DNA of 18,725 nucleotides from Candidatus Woesearchaeota archaeon. Lineage in GTDB: Archaea; Nanobdellota; Nanobdellia; Woesearchaeales; GW2011-AR4. This document shows, one piece after another, positions 7,155 to 12,209 of the stretch. Numbering within the stretch: the first letter of the stretch is position 1; each line of letters starts with the position of its first letter. The position numbers and the translations under genes are program-made. The stretch lies in assembly GCA_016185955.1 (NCBI GenBank), contig JACPMQ010000018.1:1-18725 (forward strand), in the 5' to 3' direction. Under the pieces are notes generated by a model. The model saw only the letters and a program-made list of their open reading frames with translations, had not been told where the DNA came from and searched no databases.

Positions 7155-7514
7155 ATTCAAAACTGGAAAAGGCAGATTGCATACAAGTTAAATGTAAATG
7201 ATATTATTAGCTCGAAGTATGTCAAAAGTGAAGGATTAAATCCAAATTATCTTGAAATAAACGCTAAAGAAGTATTTAGATTGAATGTGATAGGGGTTGT
7301 AGTGGAAAAAATGGGACACGGCCACCACGCGGCTATTATTATTGATGATGGCACCAGCAAAATCTCGTCTAGGTCATTTGAAAATAGCCTGATTTTTGAT
7401 GAAATAAATGTGGGGGATATTGTGCTGGTTATTGGCAAACCGAGAGAATTTTCATCTGAAAAATATATACTCGCGGAAATAGTGAAGAAAATAATGAAAA
7501 CGAGGATAATTTAG
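7152..7514 (+). CDS. RPA32-like OB-fold single-strand DNA-binding protein (N-terminal part)
   Basis: The 120-residue readable part of a probable replication protein A subunit. The start 'NWKRQIAYKLNVNDIISSKYV' and the strands 'RLNVIGVVVEKM' and 'HAAIIIDDGTSKISSRSFE' form the N-terminal half of an OB-fold of the archaeal RPA32-like type. 'GDIVLVIGKPREF..EKYILAEIVKK' completes it. RPA coats exposed single strands at forks and repair sites, and its position after mcm suits this. No ATG start exists. Candidates are TTG 7140, GTG 7143 and TTG 7152; GGTG six bases before 7152 favours the last. The frame stops at 7512-7514 just after the OB-fold, and the family's C-terminal winged helix continues in the -1 frame (see next entry). 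Either a frameshift mutation, a sequencing or assembly indel, or recoding splits the gene. Confidence 0.75.
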   Translation: MIQNWKRQIAYKLNVNDIISSKYVKSEGLNPNYLEINAKEVFRLNVIGVVVEKMGHGHHAAIIIDDGTSKISSRSFENSLIFDEINVGDIVLVIGKPREFSSEKYILAEIVKKIMKTRII

Positions 7515-7693
7515 ATTTAAATCCAACAAATGAGGTTCTTAATTTAATAAAATTGGGAGACAAGGGCAATGGGGTTCCTATTGAAGAAGTTCTATCAAAA
7601 AATATAAAGGATATAGATAAAATCGTGGATTTGCTTCTTAAAGACGGAAGTATTTTCCAAGTCAGATCTGGGATGCTAAAGGTTTTGGAATAA
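7460..7693 (+). pseudogene. Out-of-frame winged-helix C-terminus of the OB-fold gene
   Basis: Read in the frame of position 7514, this stretch is open from 7460 to the TAA at 7691-7693. It gives an acidic linker (EENNENEDN, codons at 7484-7510) and then a convincing winged helix: 'NEVLNLIKLGDKGNGV', 'PIEEVLSKNIKDIDKIVDLL', 'LKDGSIFQVRSGMLKVLE'. It ends like the MCM C-terminal winged helix ('GEIFEPRRG'). RPA32-type proteins have this domain after the OB-fold. There is no plausible start codon at its beginning, so it is a displaced continuation rather than a separate gene. One missing base between 7460 and 7512 would restore a fused product of about 180 residues. It overlaps the convergent spoIIM-like gene by 18 bp. 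Confidence 0.75.
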
Positions 7694-8560
7694 AGCCGGA
7701 GTTATGTATACTTCTATAAATGCTGCTATTACCAAAAATGCCAAAGAGATTATAAGAAGCTCGGATATATCAAGCACTATATGAGGGAATTTCTCATTCT
7801 TATAATGCTTTTTTATTATAGCTGTGGATATTATACCGCCTGCTAAGCCTCCATAAAAATATGCTATTATTTCAGGCACACCATGCAAAATATATCTGAA
7901 TAAGCCTATAGAGATTACATTAAAATAATTTGAAAATTTTTCAAATCCTATAAGAGATGCGTACTGGCTTATGTTTGATCTGATAAAATTTCCTATTGCT
8001 GTTCCGATAATGCTGGCATTCCACGCCAGAATAAATATATAGCCAGCACCATAAACAAGAGCAAATAGCAGGGCAAAAGCTAAAACCTTAACATTATTAA
8101 AAAGGATTTTTGAGAATAATGATGTTTGGTAGGAAGCATTGCCTGAAACAAGATTGTTGATGGCTTGGATTGTAGCTATTTGCTTCTCAAAAACTACGCC
8201 AACAGAAGGACATTGAACTTCCTGCTGGCATTCTGAAGGTAAAAACACATACCATGCTACAAAAGACAAAGTCATGCCAAAAAAAAATAGCATAAGAAAA
8301 GTAATGGCTTTGTTATGCTCCTTTAAAAGGAGTATTTCTTTTGATATTTTTAGGTCTTTGTCCTCTTCCAGTTTTAGAGTATTATATATAATTGGAATAG
8401 AAGCCACGACAGTGAGAAAAACCATCATCAAACTTACTTGCTCCCTGAAAACCCACAGGGACAATAAAATAGCGATTGAAGTGTACAAAAACCCTACAAA
8501 AAACATTTCCCAAGGCTTTTTTTCAGCCTTTAAAGGATTGATTAACGATTCCAAAACCAT
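7676..8560 (-). CDS. SpoIIM/DUF95-family membrane protein
   Basis: A 294-residue polytopic membrane protein. About six hydrophobic segments are visible, near residues 19-37, 43-61, 86-106, 155-179, 227-250 and 263-287. The family signature is 'ILHGVPEIIAYFYGGLAGG' (about 224-242), the HGxxE motif of stage II sporulation protein M and DUF95 proteins. Archaea do not sporulate, so only the family relation is implied. The role in archaea is unknown, with membrane remodelling or insertion sometimes suggested. A two-Cys loop (C111, C117) lies between segments 3 and 4. The start ATG is preceded by a TATA box at 8583-8592 on this strand, implying a leaderless mRNA. The gene is convergent with the OB-fold gene and divergent from rnz. 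Confidence 0.8.
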   Translation of the reverse strand: MVLESLINPLKAEKKPWEMFFVGFLYTSIAILLSLWVFREQVSLMMVFLTVVASIPIIYNTLKLEEDKDLKISKEILLLKEHNKAITFLMLFFFGMTLSFVAWYVFLPSECQQEVQCPSVGVVFEKQIATIQAINNLVSGNASYQTSLFSKILFNNVKVLAFALLFALVYGAGYIFILAWNASIIGTAIGNFIRSNISQYASLIGFEKFSNYFNVISIGLFRYILHGVPEIIAYFYGGLAGGIISTAIIKKHYKNEKFPHIVLDISELLIISLAFLVIAAFIEVYITPALFQNL

Positions 8561-8582
8561 AAACCTACCTACAAAGAGCTTG

Positions 8583-8592
8583 TTTAAATATT
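8583..8592 (-). promoter_or_regulatory. TATA box of the spoIIM-like gene
   Basis: The minus strand reads AATATTTAAA, centred about 26 nt before the ATG at 8560. The TTTAAATA core is palindromic and could also serve rnz on the other strand. Confidence 0.5.
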
Positions 8593-8609
8593 TTTGTTTA
8601 TAGAAAAGA

Positions 8610-8618
8610 TTATAATAA
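8610..8618 (+). promoter_or_regulatory. rnz TATA box
   Basis: TTATAATAA is centred about 25 nt before the ATG at 8639, predicting a leaderless rnz-hjc transcript. No Shine-Dalgarno is present before that ATG, in agreement. Confidence 0.5.
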
Positions 8619-8638
8619 AGAATAAATCACTCCTGAAT

Positions 8639-9529
8639 ATGCAAATTTTGTTTTTGGGCACATCATCAATGGTGCCGACCAAAGAGAGAAACCAAAGCGG
8701 AATTTTAATTAGTTATGGCTCTGAAGGAATATTAATTGATTGCGGGGAAGGAACGCAAAGGCAGTTAAAAATTGCTGGAGTAAAGCTTACCAAAATCACA
8801 AAAATCCTTATCAGCCACTGGCATGGCGACCATGTATTAGGGCTTCCTGGTTTGCTGCAAAGTATGAGCTCGTCTGATTATTCAAAAACGCTGAAGATAT
8901 ATGGCCCCCAAAAAACAAAACAGTTTATGAAAAATATGTTTGACACATTTATATTTGACAGGAAAATACGCACAGAGATCCATGAAATAAAAAGCGGGAA
9001 ATTTTTTGAAAATGAGGATATTATTCTTGAGGCAGAGCCTTTGCAGCATAATATTGAAACATTGGGCTACAGGCTTAGAGAAAATGATAAAAGAAAAATA
9101 AATATTAAAGTTGCAAAAAAGCTCGGCATACCTGATGGGCCTTTGTTAGGAAAACTACAAGACGGAAAAGATATTTTATTCAAGGGAAAGGAAATAAAAG
9201 CTGACGATGTAACTTATATTATTAAAGGCAGGGCAGTTGCTGTTGTTTGTGATACTGTGCCATGTGCTGGAGCTGATAAACTGTCTAAAGATGCTGATGT
9301 TCTTATATGCGAAGCTACATATTCATCTAATTTAGAGGAAAAAAGTCTGGAGTATGGACACATGACCGCAAAAGATGCTGCGTTGCTTGCAAGCAGGAGC
9401 AATGCAAAAAAATTGATTTTAACGCATTTCAGCGCGCGCTATAAGAACACGCATGAGCTTGAAGAAGACGCAAGAAACTATTTTGATGATGTGTTGTGCA
9501 GCAAAGACTTTATGAAAATAGATATTTAA
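8639..9529 (+). CDS. rnz: Ribonuclease Z (tRNA 3' endonuclease)
   Basis: A 296-residue metallo-beta-lactamase-fold nuclease that cuts the 3' trailer from pre-tRNA. Opening 'MQILFLGTSSMVPTKERNQSG' is the family start. The zinc motif SHWHGDH follows (H60, H62, D64, H65). Further ligands lie in 'PLQHN', 'VVCDTVPC' (usually GDT) and 'LTHFSARY'. 'GPLLGKLQDG' and 'EATY' are also family motifs. The frame can be extended 15 codons upstream to a TTG at 8594, but M16 begins the conserved fold and has a TATA box at leaderless distance. hjc starts one base after the stop, so the two are co-transcribed. With Rpp30 at 3490, both tRNA end-processing activities are encoded within 6 kb. Confidence 0.94.
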   Translation: MQILFLGTSSMVPTKERNQSGILISYGSEGILIDCGEGTQRQLKIAGVKLTKITKILISHWHGDHVLGLPGLLQSMSSSDYSKTLKIYGPQKTKQFMKNMFDTFIFDRKIRTEIHEIKSGKFFENEDIILEAEPLQHNIETLGYRLRENDKRKINIKVAKKLGIPDGPLLGKLQDGKDILFKGKEIKADDVTYIIKGRAVAVVCDTVPCAGADKLSKDADVLICEATYSSNLEEKSLEYGHMTAKDAALLASRSNAKKLILTHFSARYKNTHELEEDARNYFDDVLCSKDFMKIDI

Positions 9530-9530
9530 A

Positions 9531-9920
9531 ATGTCCCGTAAATCCAAAGGAATAAATGCGGAAAGAGAACTTGTCCATATGTTTTGGAGTAAAAACTATG
9601 CATGCATGCGCATAGCAGGCTCTGGCTCAAATAAATACCCAAGCCCCGATTTGCTAGTAGGAAATAATCTAAGAAGGATGGCTATTGAATGCAAATTGAC
9701 TAAAAAAAGCAGCAAATATTTTGAGAAGGAAGAAGTTAGTGAGCTAAAAAAATTTGCAGAGATATTTGGCGCAGAGCCATGGTTCGCAATAAAGTTTAAG
9801 GGTTGTGATTGGTATTTTATTTCCTTGGATGATTTGACGCAAACTGAAAGTGGATTTATGATTAGCATAGAAAATGCAAAAAACAGAGGATTGCTCTTTG
9901 AGGAATTGATTATTAACTGA
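9531..9920 (+). CDS. hjc: Holliday junction resolvase Hjc
   Basis: A 129-residue archaeal endonuclease that resolves four-way junctions in recombination and fork repair. The signature order is intact: 'KGINAERELVHMFW' (E11), 'RIAGSGSNKYPSPDLLVGN' (D40) and 'RRMAIECKLTKK' (E53, K55). These are the positions corresponding to E9, D33, E46 and K48 of the Pyrococcus enzyme. A later 'GAEPWFAIKF..CDWYFISL' is also typical. The length matches the family. It begins one base after the rnz stop with no Shine-Dalgarno of its own, so it depends on the rnz transcript. It is convergent with the small membrane protein gene, 11 bp apart. Confidence 0.93.
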   Translation: MSRKSKGINAERELVHMFWSKNYACMRIAGSGSNKYPSPDLLVGNNLRRMAIECKLTKKSSKYFEKEEVSELKKFAEIFGAEPWFAIKFKGCDWYFISLDDLTQTESGFMISIENAKNRGLLFEELIIN

Positions 9921-9931
9921 TTATCAACTAA

Positions 9932-10126
9932 CTATTTCTTCTTGTTTTTTAAAACGCGCTCTAGTTTTAGCTCTTCTTTCATTATCTTGTCCACTACTCT
10001 CTCAATGTGGGCTTCTATCCTCGCGATTCTTCTTTCCATTAGCACAAGAACCCTCAAAGAGTATACTATCGCAAACAATGTTCCTACAATAATGGCCAAA
10101 GTAAATTCTTGAACACCATACACCAA
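9932..10126 (-). CDS. Small single-pass membrane protein with coiled-coil tail
   Basis: A protein of about 64 residues, function unknown. One transmembrane helix ('FTLAIIVGTLFAIVYSLRVLVL') is followed by a long charged helix ('ERRIARIEAHIERVVDKIMKEELKLERVLKNKKK'), probably a coiled coil on the cytoplasmic side given its basic end. The frame opens with a GTG at 10135, but that codon lies inside a strong Shine-Dalgarno (GAGGTGAT, 10138-10131). The real start is therefore the TTG at 10126 (four-base gap) or the GTG at 10123. A TATA box on this strand at 10165-10174 gives a leader of about 18 nt holding that site. It is convergent with hjc. The clear promoter and ribosome-binding site make it a real gene despite its size. 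Confidence 0.72.
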   Translation of the reverse strand: MVYGVQEFTLAIIVGTLFAIVYSLRVLVLMERRIARIEAHIERVVDKIMKEELKLERVLKNKKK

Positions 10127-10130
10127 TCTA

Positions 10131-10138
10131 ATCACCTC
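10131..10138 (-). promoter_or_regulatory. Shine-Dalgarno GAGGTGAT of the small membrane protein
   Basis: A near-complete complement of the archaeal 16S 3' end. It overlaps the upstream GTG at 10135, ruling that codon out as start and favouring TTG 10126. Confidence 0.65.
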
Positions 10139-10164
10139 TTTTTTTGTGTTTTTGCAGCATAGTT

Positions 10165-10174
10165 TAATATATTT
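10165..10174 (-). promoter_or_regulatory. TATA box of the small membrane protein
   Basis: The minus strand reads ATATATTAA within TAAAATATATTA. A start near 10144 is predicted. It is back-to-back with the plus-strand TATA at 10191-10200. Confidence 0.5.
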
Positions 10175-10190
10175 TATTTCTAGAATAGAG

Positions 10191-10200
10191 TTATATAAAA
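10191..10200 (+). promoter_or_regulatory. TATA box of the structured RNA candidate
   Basis: TTATATAAAA is one of the best TATA boxes in the window. Its predicted start (about 10220) coincides with the first helix arm of the structured region at 10217-10424. Confidence 0.55.
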
Positions 10201-10216
10201 ACCTTTCGTAACTAAG

Positions 10217-10424
10217 TAACTGCTAACATCTCTTATTCTAAATATACACGGAACATTGAAGTGGCTGCTCCAAAATAGGGGGCGGTGGGCGGGCAGAAGA
10301 GTGTTAATTGTGCTATCAAAATGGCGTGTACGCGCAAAATAATTTTTTGCTGTAATTACAATCAAGATGCGCCATTTTGCCTATAGCGCGGCTCTGGAGC
10401 AGCCACTTATATTGTTAGCAGTTA
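10217..10424 (+). ncRNA. Candidate structured non-coding RNA, about 208 nt, unknown family
   Basis: Nested, in-register inverted repeats fold the whole segment. Helix 1, 12 bp: TAACTGCTAACA (10217-10228) with 10413-10424. Helix 2, 14 bp: AAGTGGCTGCTCCA (10259-10272) with 10395-10408. Helix 3, 15 bp with a 3-base bulge: 10312-10326 with 10370-10387. A small inner hairpin has arms GCAAAA and TTTTGC (10334-10350). All long arms pair perfectly. A G-rich strand (10278-10293) lies between helices 2 and 3. The TATA at 10191-10200 predicts transcription starting at helix 1. No protein frame is convincing. I looked for the conserved cores of RNase P RNA and SRP RNA and did not find them. The alternative is a small inverted-repeat mobile element, since AACTAA flanks both ends. 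Confidence 0.55.
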
Positions 10425-10440
10425 TGCAACTAAATAGAAG

Positions 10441-10497
10441 ATTCAGACAAAACGAAAAACAAGGAGGAAAAACAAACAACAACAAACAAAACGAAAA
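10441..10497 (+). repeat. 57-bp exact direct repeat, copy 1 (T-poor leader)
   Basis: Identical to 10766-10822. After its first few bases it contains no T. It carries ACAAAACGAAAAACAAGGAGG-like sequence, then CAA-type repeats and a second ACAAAACGAAAA. It includes GGAGG (10463-10467), yet no start codon lies at the right distance. Similarity extends upstream: CTAAATAGAAGAT (10430) corresponds to CTATATAGAAGAT (10741) before copy 2, so a TATA-like box is duplicated too. Confidence 0.95.
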
Positions 10498-10507
10498 TAT
10501 TATTCCG

Positions 10508-10525
10508 ATGCCAAAGCGGCGGCAT
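10508..10525 (+). other. Stem-loop ATGCC/GGCAT with embedded 11-codon ORF start
   Basis: Arms at 10508-10512 and 10521-10525. The ATG opens a tiny frame, 10508-10543, encoding MPKRRHKPPKY. It lacks a properly spaced ribosome-binding site, and I do not call it a gene. Its stop codon runs into the next hairpin. Confidence 0.25.
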
Positions 10526-10541
10526 AAGCCTCCAAAATACT

Positions 10542-10563
10542 AAAAATCCATTTTTGGATTTTT
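10542..10563 (+). terminator. Terminator-like hairpin
   Basis: Stem AAAAATCCA / TGGATTTTT, 9 bp, loop TTTT, with T-run at the 3' side. It follows the first 57-bp repeat by about 45 bp. Confidence 0.5.
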
Positions 10564-10564
10564 T

Positions 10565-10586
10565 ACAAGCCAATGCTTTGGCTTGT
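10565..10586 (+). terminator. Second terminator-like hairpin
   Basis: Stem ACAAGCCAA / TTGGCTTGT, 9 bp, loop TGCT, followed by TTTAT. Two strong hairpins back to back suggest the end of a short transcript begun near the first 57-bp repeat. Confidence 0.55.
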
Positions 10587-10630
10587 TTTATTTGATTTAT
10601 ATTATTTGTTTGTTGTTTTTACGAATCCTT

Positions 10631-10653
10631 AGGTGTTTTGTTAACACACACCT
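10631..10653. other. Stem-loop AGGTGT/ACACCT
   Basis: Arms at 10631-10636 and 10648-10653. An alternative pairing is AACACAC (10643-10649) with GTGTGTT (10668-10674). The two are mutually exclusive. Significance unknown. Confidence 0.3.
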
Positions 10654-10765
10654 TCATTTCTTATAGAGTGTGTTTATTTTAAAAAAATGTTGTTTAAAAT
10701 TTATATGTTTGAATTTTATTTGATTGTTATTTTATTATTTCTATATAGAAGATAAATTTATAATA

Positions 10766-10822
10766 ATTCAGACAAAACGAAAAACAAGGAGGAAAAACAA
10801 ACAACAACAAACAAAACGAAAA
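10766..10822 (+). repeat. 57-bp exact direct repeat, copy 2 (T-poor leader)
   Basis: Partner of 10441-10497, offset 325 bp. Relative to copy 1 it has about 14 extra AT-rich bases between the duplicated TATA-like box (10741) and the repeat. Transcription from here would read through to orc1 with a leader of roughly 200 nt. Confidence 0.95.
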
Positions 10823-10831
10823 CAAACATCC

Positions 10832-10850
10832 TTTCCATAAGAAACGAACC
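10832..10850 (+). promoter_or_regulatory. Origin-recognition-box-like site
   Basis: TTTCCATAAGAAACGAACC resembles the left part of archaeal origin recognition boxes as I remember them (TTTCCANTGGAAACGAAA followed by a G-run), but a C-run follows instead. It is a partial match, given because of its place upstream of orc1. Confidence 0.3.
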
Positions 10851-10881
10851 CCACTCTACCCCATATAAAATCCAACTTATG

Positions 10882-10921
10882 AATTTATATTTATACCAAT
10901 TCCAATTTATATTTATACCAA
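10882..10921 (+). repeat. AT-rich direct repeats, 22-bp period
   Basis: AATTTATATTTATACCAA occurs at 10882-10899 and 10904-10921, followed by a partial third unit (ATTTATACCCA, from 10925). It may be a DNA-unwinding element of the origin, or overlapping TATA-like sites for orc1. Confidence 0.7.
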
Positions 10922-10967
10922 CCCATTTATACCCACACACACGAAAACCAAAAACCTAAAACATAAC

Positions 10968-10975
10968 TTTATATA
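10968..10975 (+). promoter_or_regulatory. orc1/cdc6 TATA box
   Basis: TTTATATA is centred about 26 nt before the ATG at 10999, predicting a leaderless orc1-DP1-DP2 mRNA. A TTTCC-TAT-GGAAA dyad (10982-10994) lies between it and the start codon. Confidence 0.6.
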
Positions 10976-10998
10976 GCTTTGTTTCCTATGGAAATAAT

Positions 10999-12207
10999 AT
11001 GGAAAAGAAAGGAATAGTGTCTTTTTTTGAAGATTTCTTGAATAATCAATCTCTATTTGTTGATAGAAACGTTTTACTATCTTCTTACATGCCAGAAACA
11101 GTAAAACACCGCGAAAAAGAGATAAATAAGATTGCAAACATCTTAGCACCAGCATTAAAACATCAAAAGCCCTCAAATCTGTTTGTTTATGGTAATACTG
11201 GCACAGGAAAAACACTAACAACAAAACACATAGCAGATAACTTATCTCTCGTTTCGAAGGATAAGAAAATAGCCTTAAAGATAATTTATATCAATTGCAA
11301 GCTAAAAAGGGTAGCAGATACTGAATATAGGTTATTAGCGCAATTAGCAGGGCTTTTTGGGAAGGCAATACCTGTTACTGGGCTGCCTACTGATGAAGTT
11401 TACAGGGCATTTTATGATGCTGTTGAAAGGCAAAGTGCTATTGTTATACTAATCCTAGACGAAATAGACCAATTAATAAAACGCGCTGGTGATGGTATAC
11501 TTTACAATTTAACCAGGATAAATGAAGAATTAAAAAATTCTAAGATATCTTTGGTAGGCATATCCAATAACACCACTTTTATTGAAAATCTAGATGTTAG
11601 GGTAAAATCCTCTTTATCCGAGGAAGATGTTTTATTTGCTCCTTATAATGCACTGGAAATACAAGGCATACTAAGGGAAAGGGCATCAAAAGCATTCAAA
11701 GCAAATGTATTAGGACAAGGCGTAATTGAAAAATGCGCTGCTTATGTAGCAAGAGAGTATGGGGATGCCAGGAAAGCTATAGACTTATTAAGGGTTGCGG
11801 GAGAGATAGCAGACAGGAGAAAAGATAAGACAATAAACACAGAGCACATAGACGAAGCTGAAGAAAAGCTGGAGAGAGAAAAAATATTTGATATAATAAA
11901 AACACAGCCAAAACAATTTCAATTGGTTTTGTTTTCAATACTTTCAATAAAAAGCAATAGCAATTCTGCTTACACTGGGGAAATATATGATTTTTATAAG
12001 AAACTCTGCTTTAAAACAGGCTTAAGGCCTCTCACACAAAGGAGAGTTTCTGACATCATAGGAGAATTTGAATTAATTGGCATTATAAGCACAAGAACAA
12101 TATCCAAAGGCAGATACGGCAGAACAAGAGAGGTAGTATTGTCAGTGCCTTCTTCACTTTTGCCTTTAACAAAAAAAATTCTCGAGGAAGGGCTTTCATT
12201 AACTTAA
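10999..12207 (+). CDS. cdc6: Origin recognition initiator Orc1/Cdc6
   Basis: A 402-residue AAA+ initiator that binds origin DNA and loads MCM. Motifs: Walker A GNTGTGKT (65-72), Walker B 'VILILDEIDQL' (149-159), sensor 1 'VGISNNTTF' (186-194), sensor 2 'YGDARKAIDLLRVAG' (254-268), then a C-terminal winged-helix domain (about 300-402) with 'LTQRRVSDIIGEFELIGII'. Length and domain order are those of ordinary archaeal Orc1/Cdc6. The ATG at 10999 has a TATA box at leaderless distance. Another ATG at 10988 is out of frame. The gene directly borders the 860-bp non-coding region and begins an operon with the two polymerase D subunits (2-bp gap to the next gene). Confidence 0.95.
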   Translation: MEKKGIVSFFEDFLNNQSLFVDRNVLLSSYMPETVKHREKEINKIANILAPALKHQKPSNLFVYGNTGTGKTLTTKHIADNLSLVSKDKKIALKIIYINCKLKRVADTEYRLLAQLAGLFGKAIPVTGLPTDEVYRAFYDAVERQSAIVILILDEIDQLIKRAGDGILYNLTRINEELKNSKISLVGISNNTTFIENLDVRVKSSLSEEDVLFAPYNALEIQGILRERASKAFKANVLGQGVIEKCAAYVAREYGDARKAIDLLRVAGEIADRRKDKTINTEHIDEAEEKLEREKIFDIIKTQPKQFQLVLFSILSIKSNSNSAYTGEIYDFYKKLCFKTGLRPLTQRRVSDIIGEFELIGIISTRTISKGRYGRTREVVLSVPSSLLPLTKKILEEGLSLT

Positions 12208-12209
12208 AA

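Larger units (their letters stand above)
10136..10998. other. 863-bp region without a convincing protein gene, candidate replication origin (oriC)
   Basis: The longest gap of the window lies immediately upstream of orc1/cdc6, where archaeal origins are usually found. It contains, in order, two back-to-back TATA boxes, the structured RNA candidate, a T-free 57-bp repeat, three stem-loops, AT-rich sequence, the second copy of the 57-bp repeat, an origin-box-like site, 22-bp AT-rich direct repeats, and the orc1 promoter. The coding-looking frames on the minus strand here (10180-10365, 10758-11224) are low-complexity or overlap orc1, and I do not accept them. The origin assignment is inference from position, repeats and AT-richness. 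Confidence 0.5.

Noticed and set aside
7484..7514. Programmed -1 frameshifting in the OB-fold gene
   Set aside because: No X-XXY-YYZ heptamer in the right phase. The AAA codons here re-pair poorly with the -1 GAA. A mutation or read error is simpler.
10180..10365. 61-codon minus-strand frame in the RNA candidate
   Set aside because: Explained by the inverted-repeat sequence. There is no promoter or ribosome-binding site, and it runs across both back-to-back TATA boxes.
10217..10424. RNase P RNA or SRP RNA for the structured segment
   Set aside because: No GGAAAGUCC-type or ACAGAA cores of RNase P RNA, and no GGAA/GNAR-loop helix 8 pattern of SRP RNA, on either strand. 'GGAGCAGCCAC' only superficially resembles SRP helix 8.
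10441..10822. CRISPR array
   Set aside because: Only two repeat copies 325 bp apart, of 57 bp and low complexity, and no cas genes.
10758..11224. Minus-strand open frames overlapping the orc1 upstream region
   Set aside because: Composition is low-complexity (Trp/Tyr/Phe or Val runs), there is no family resemblance, and they overlap orc1 coding sequence antisense.
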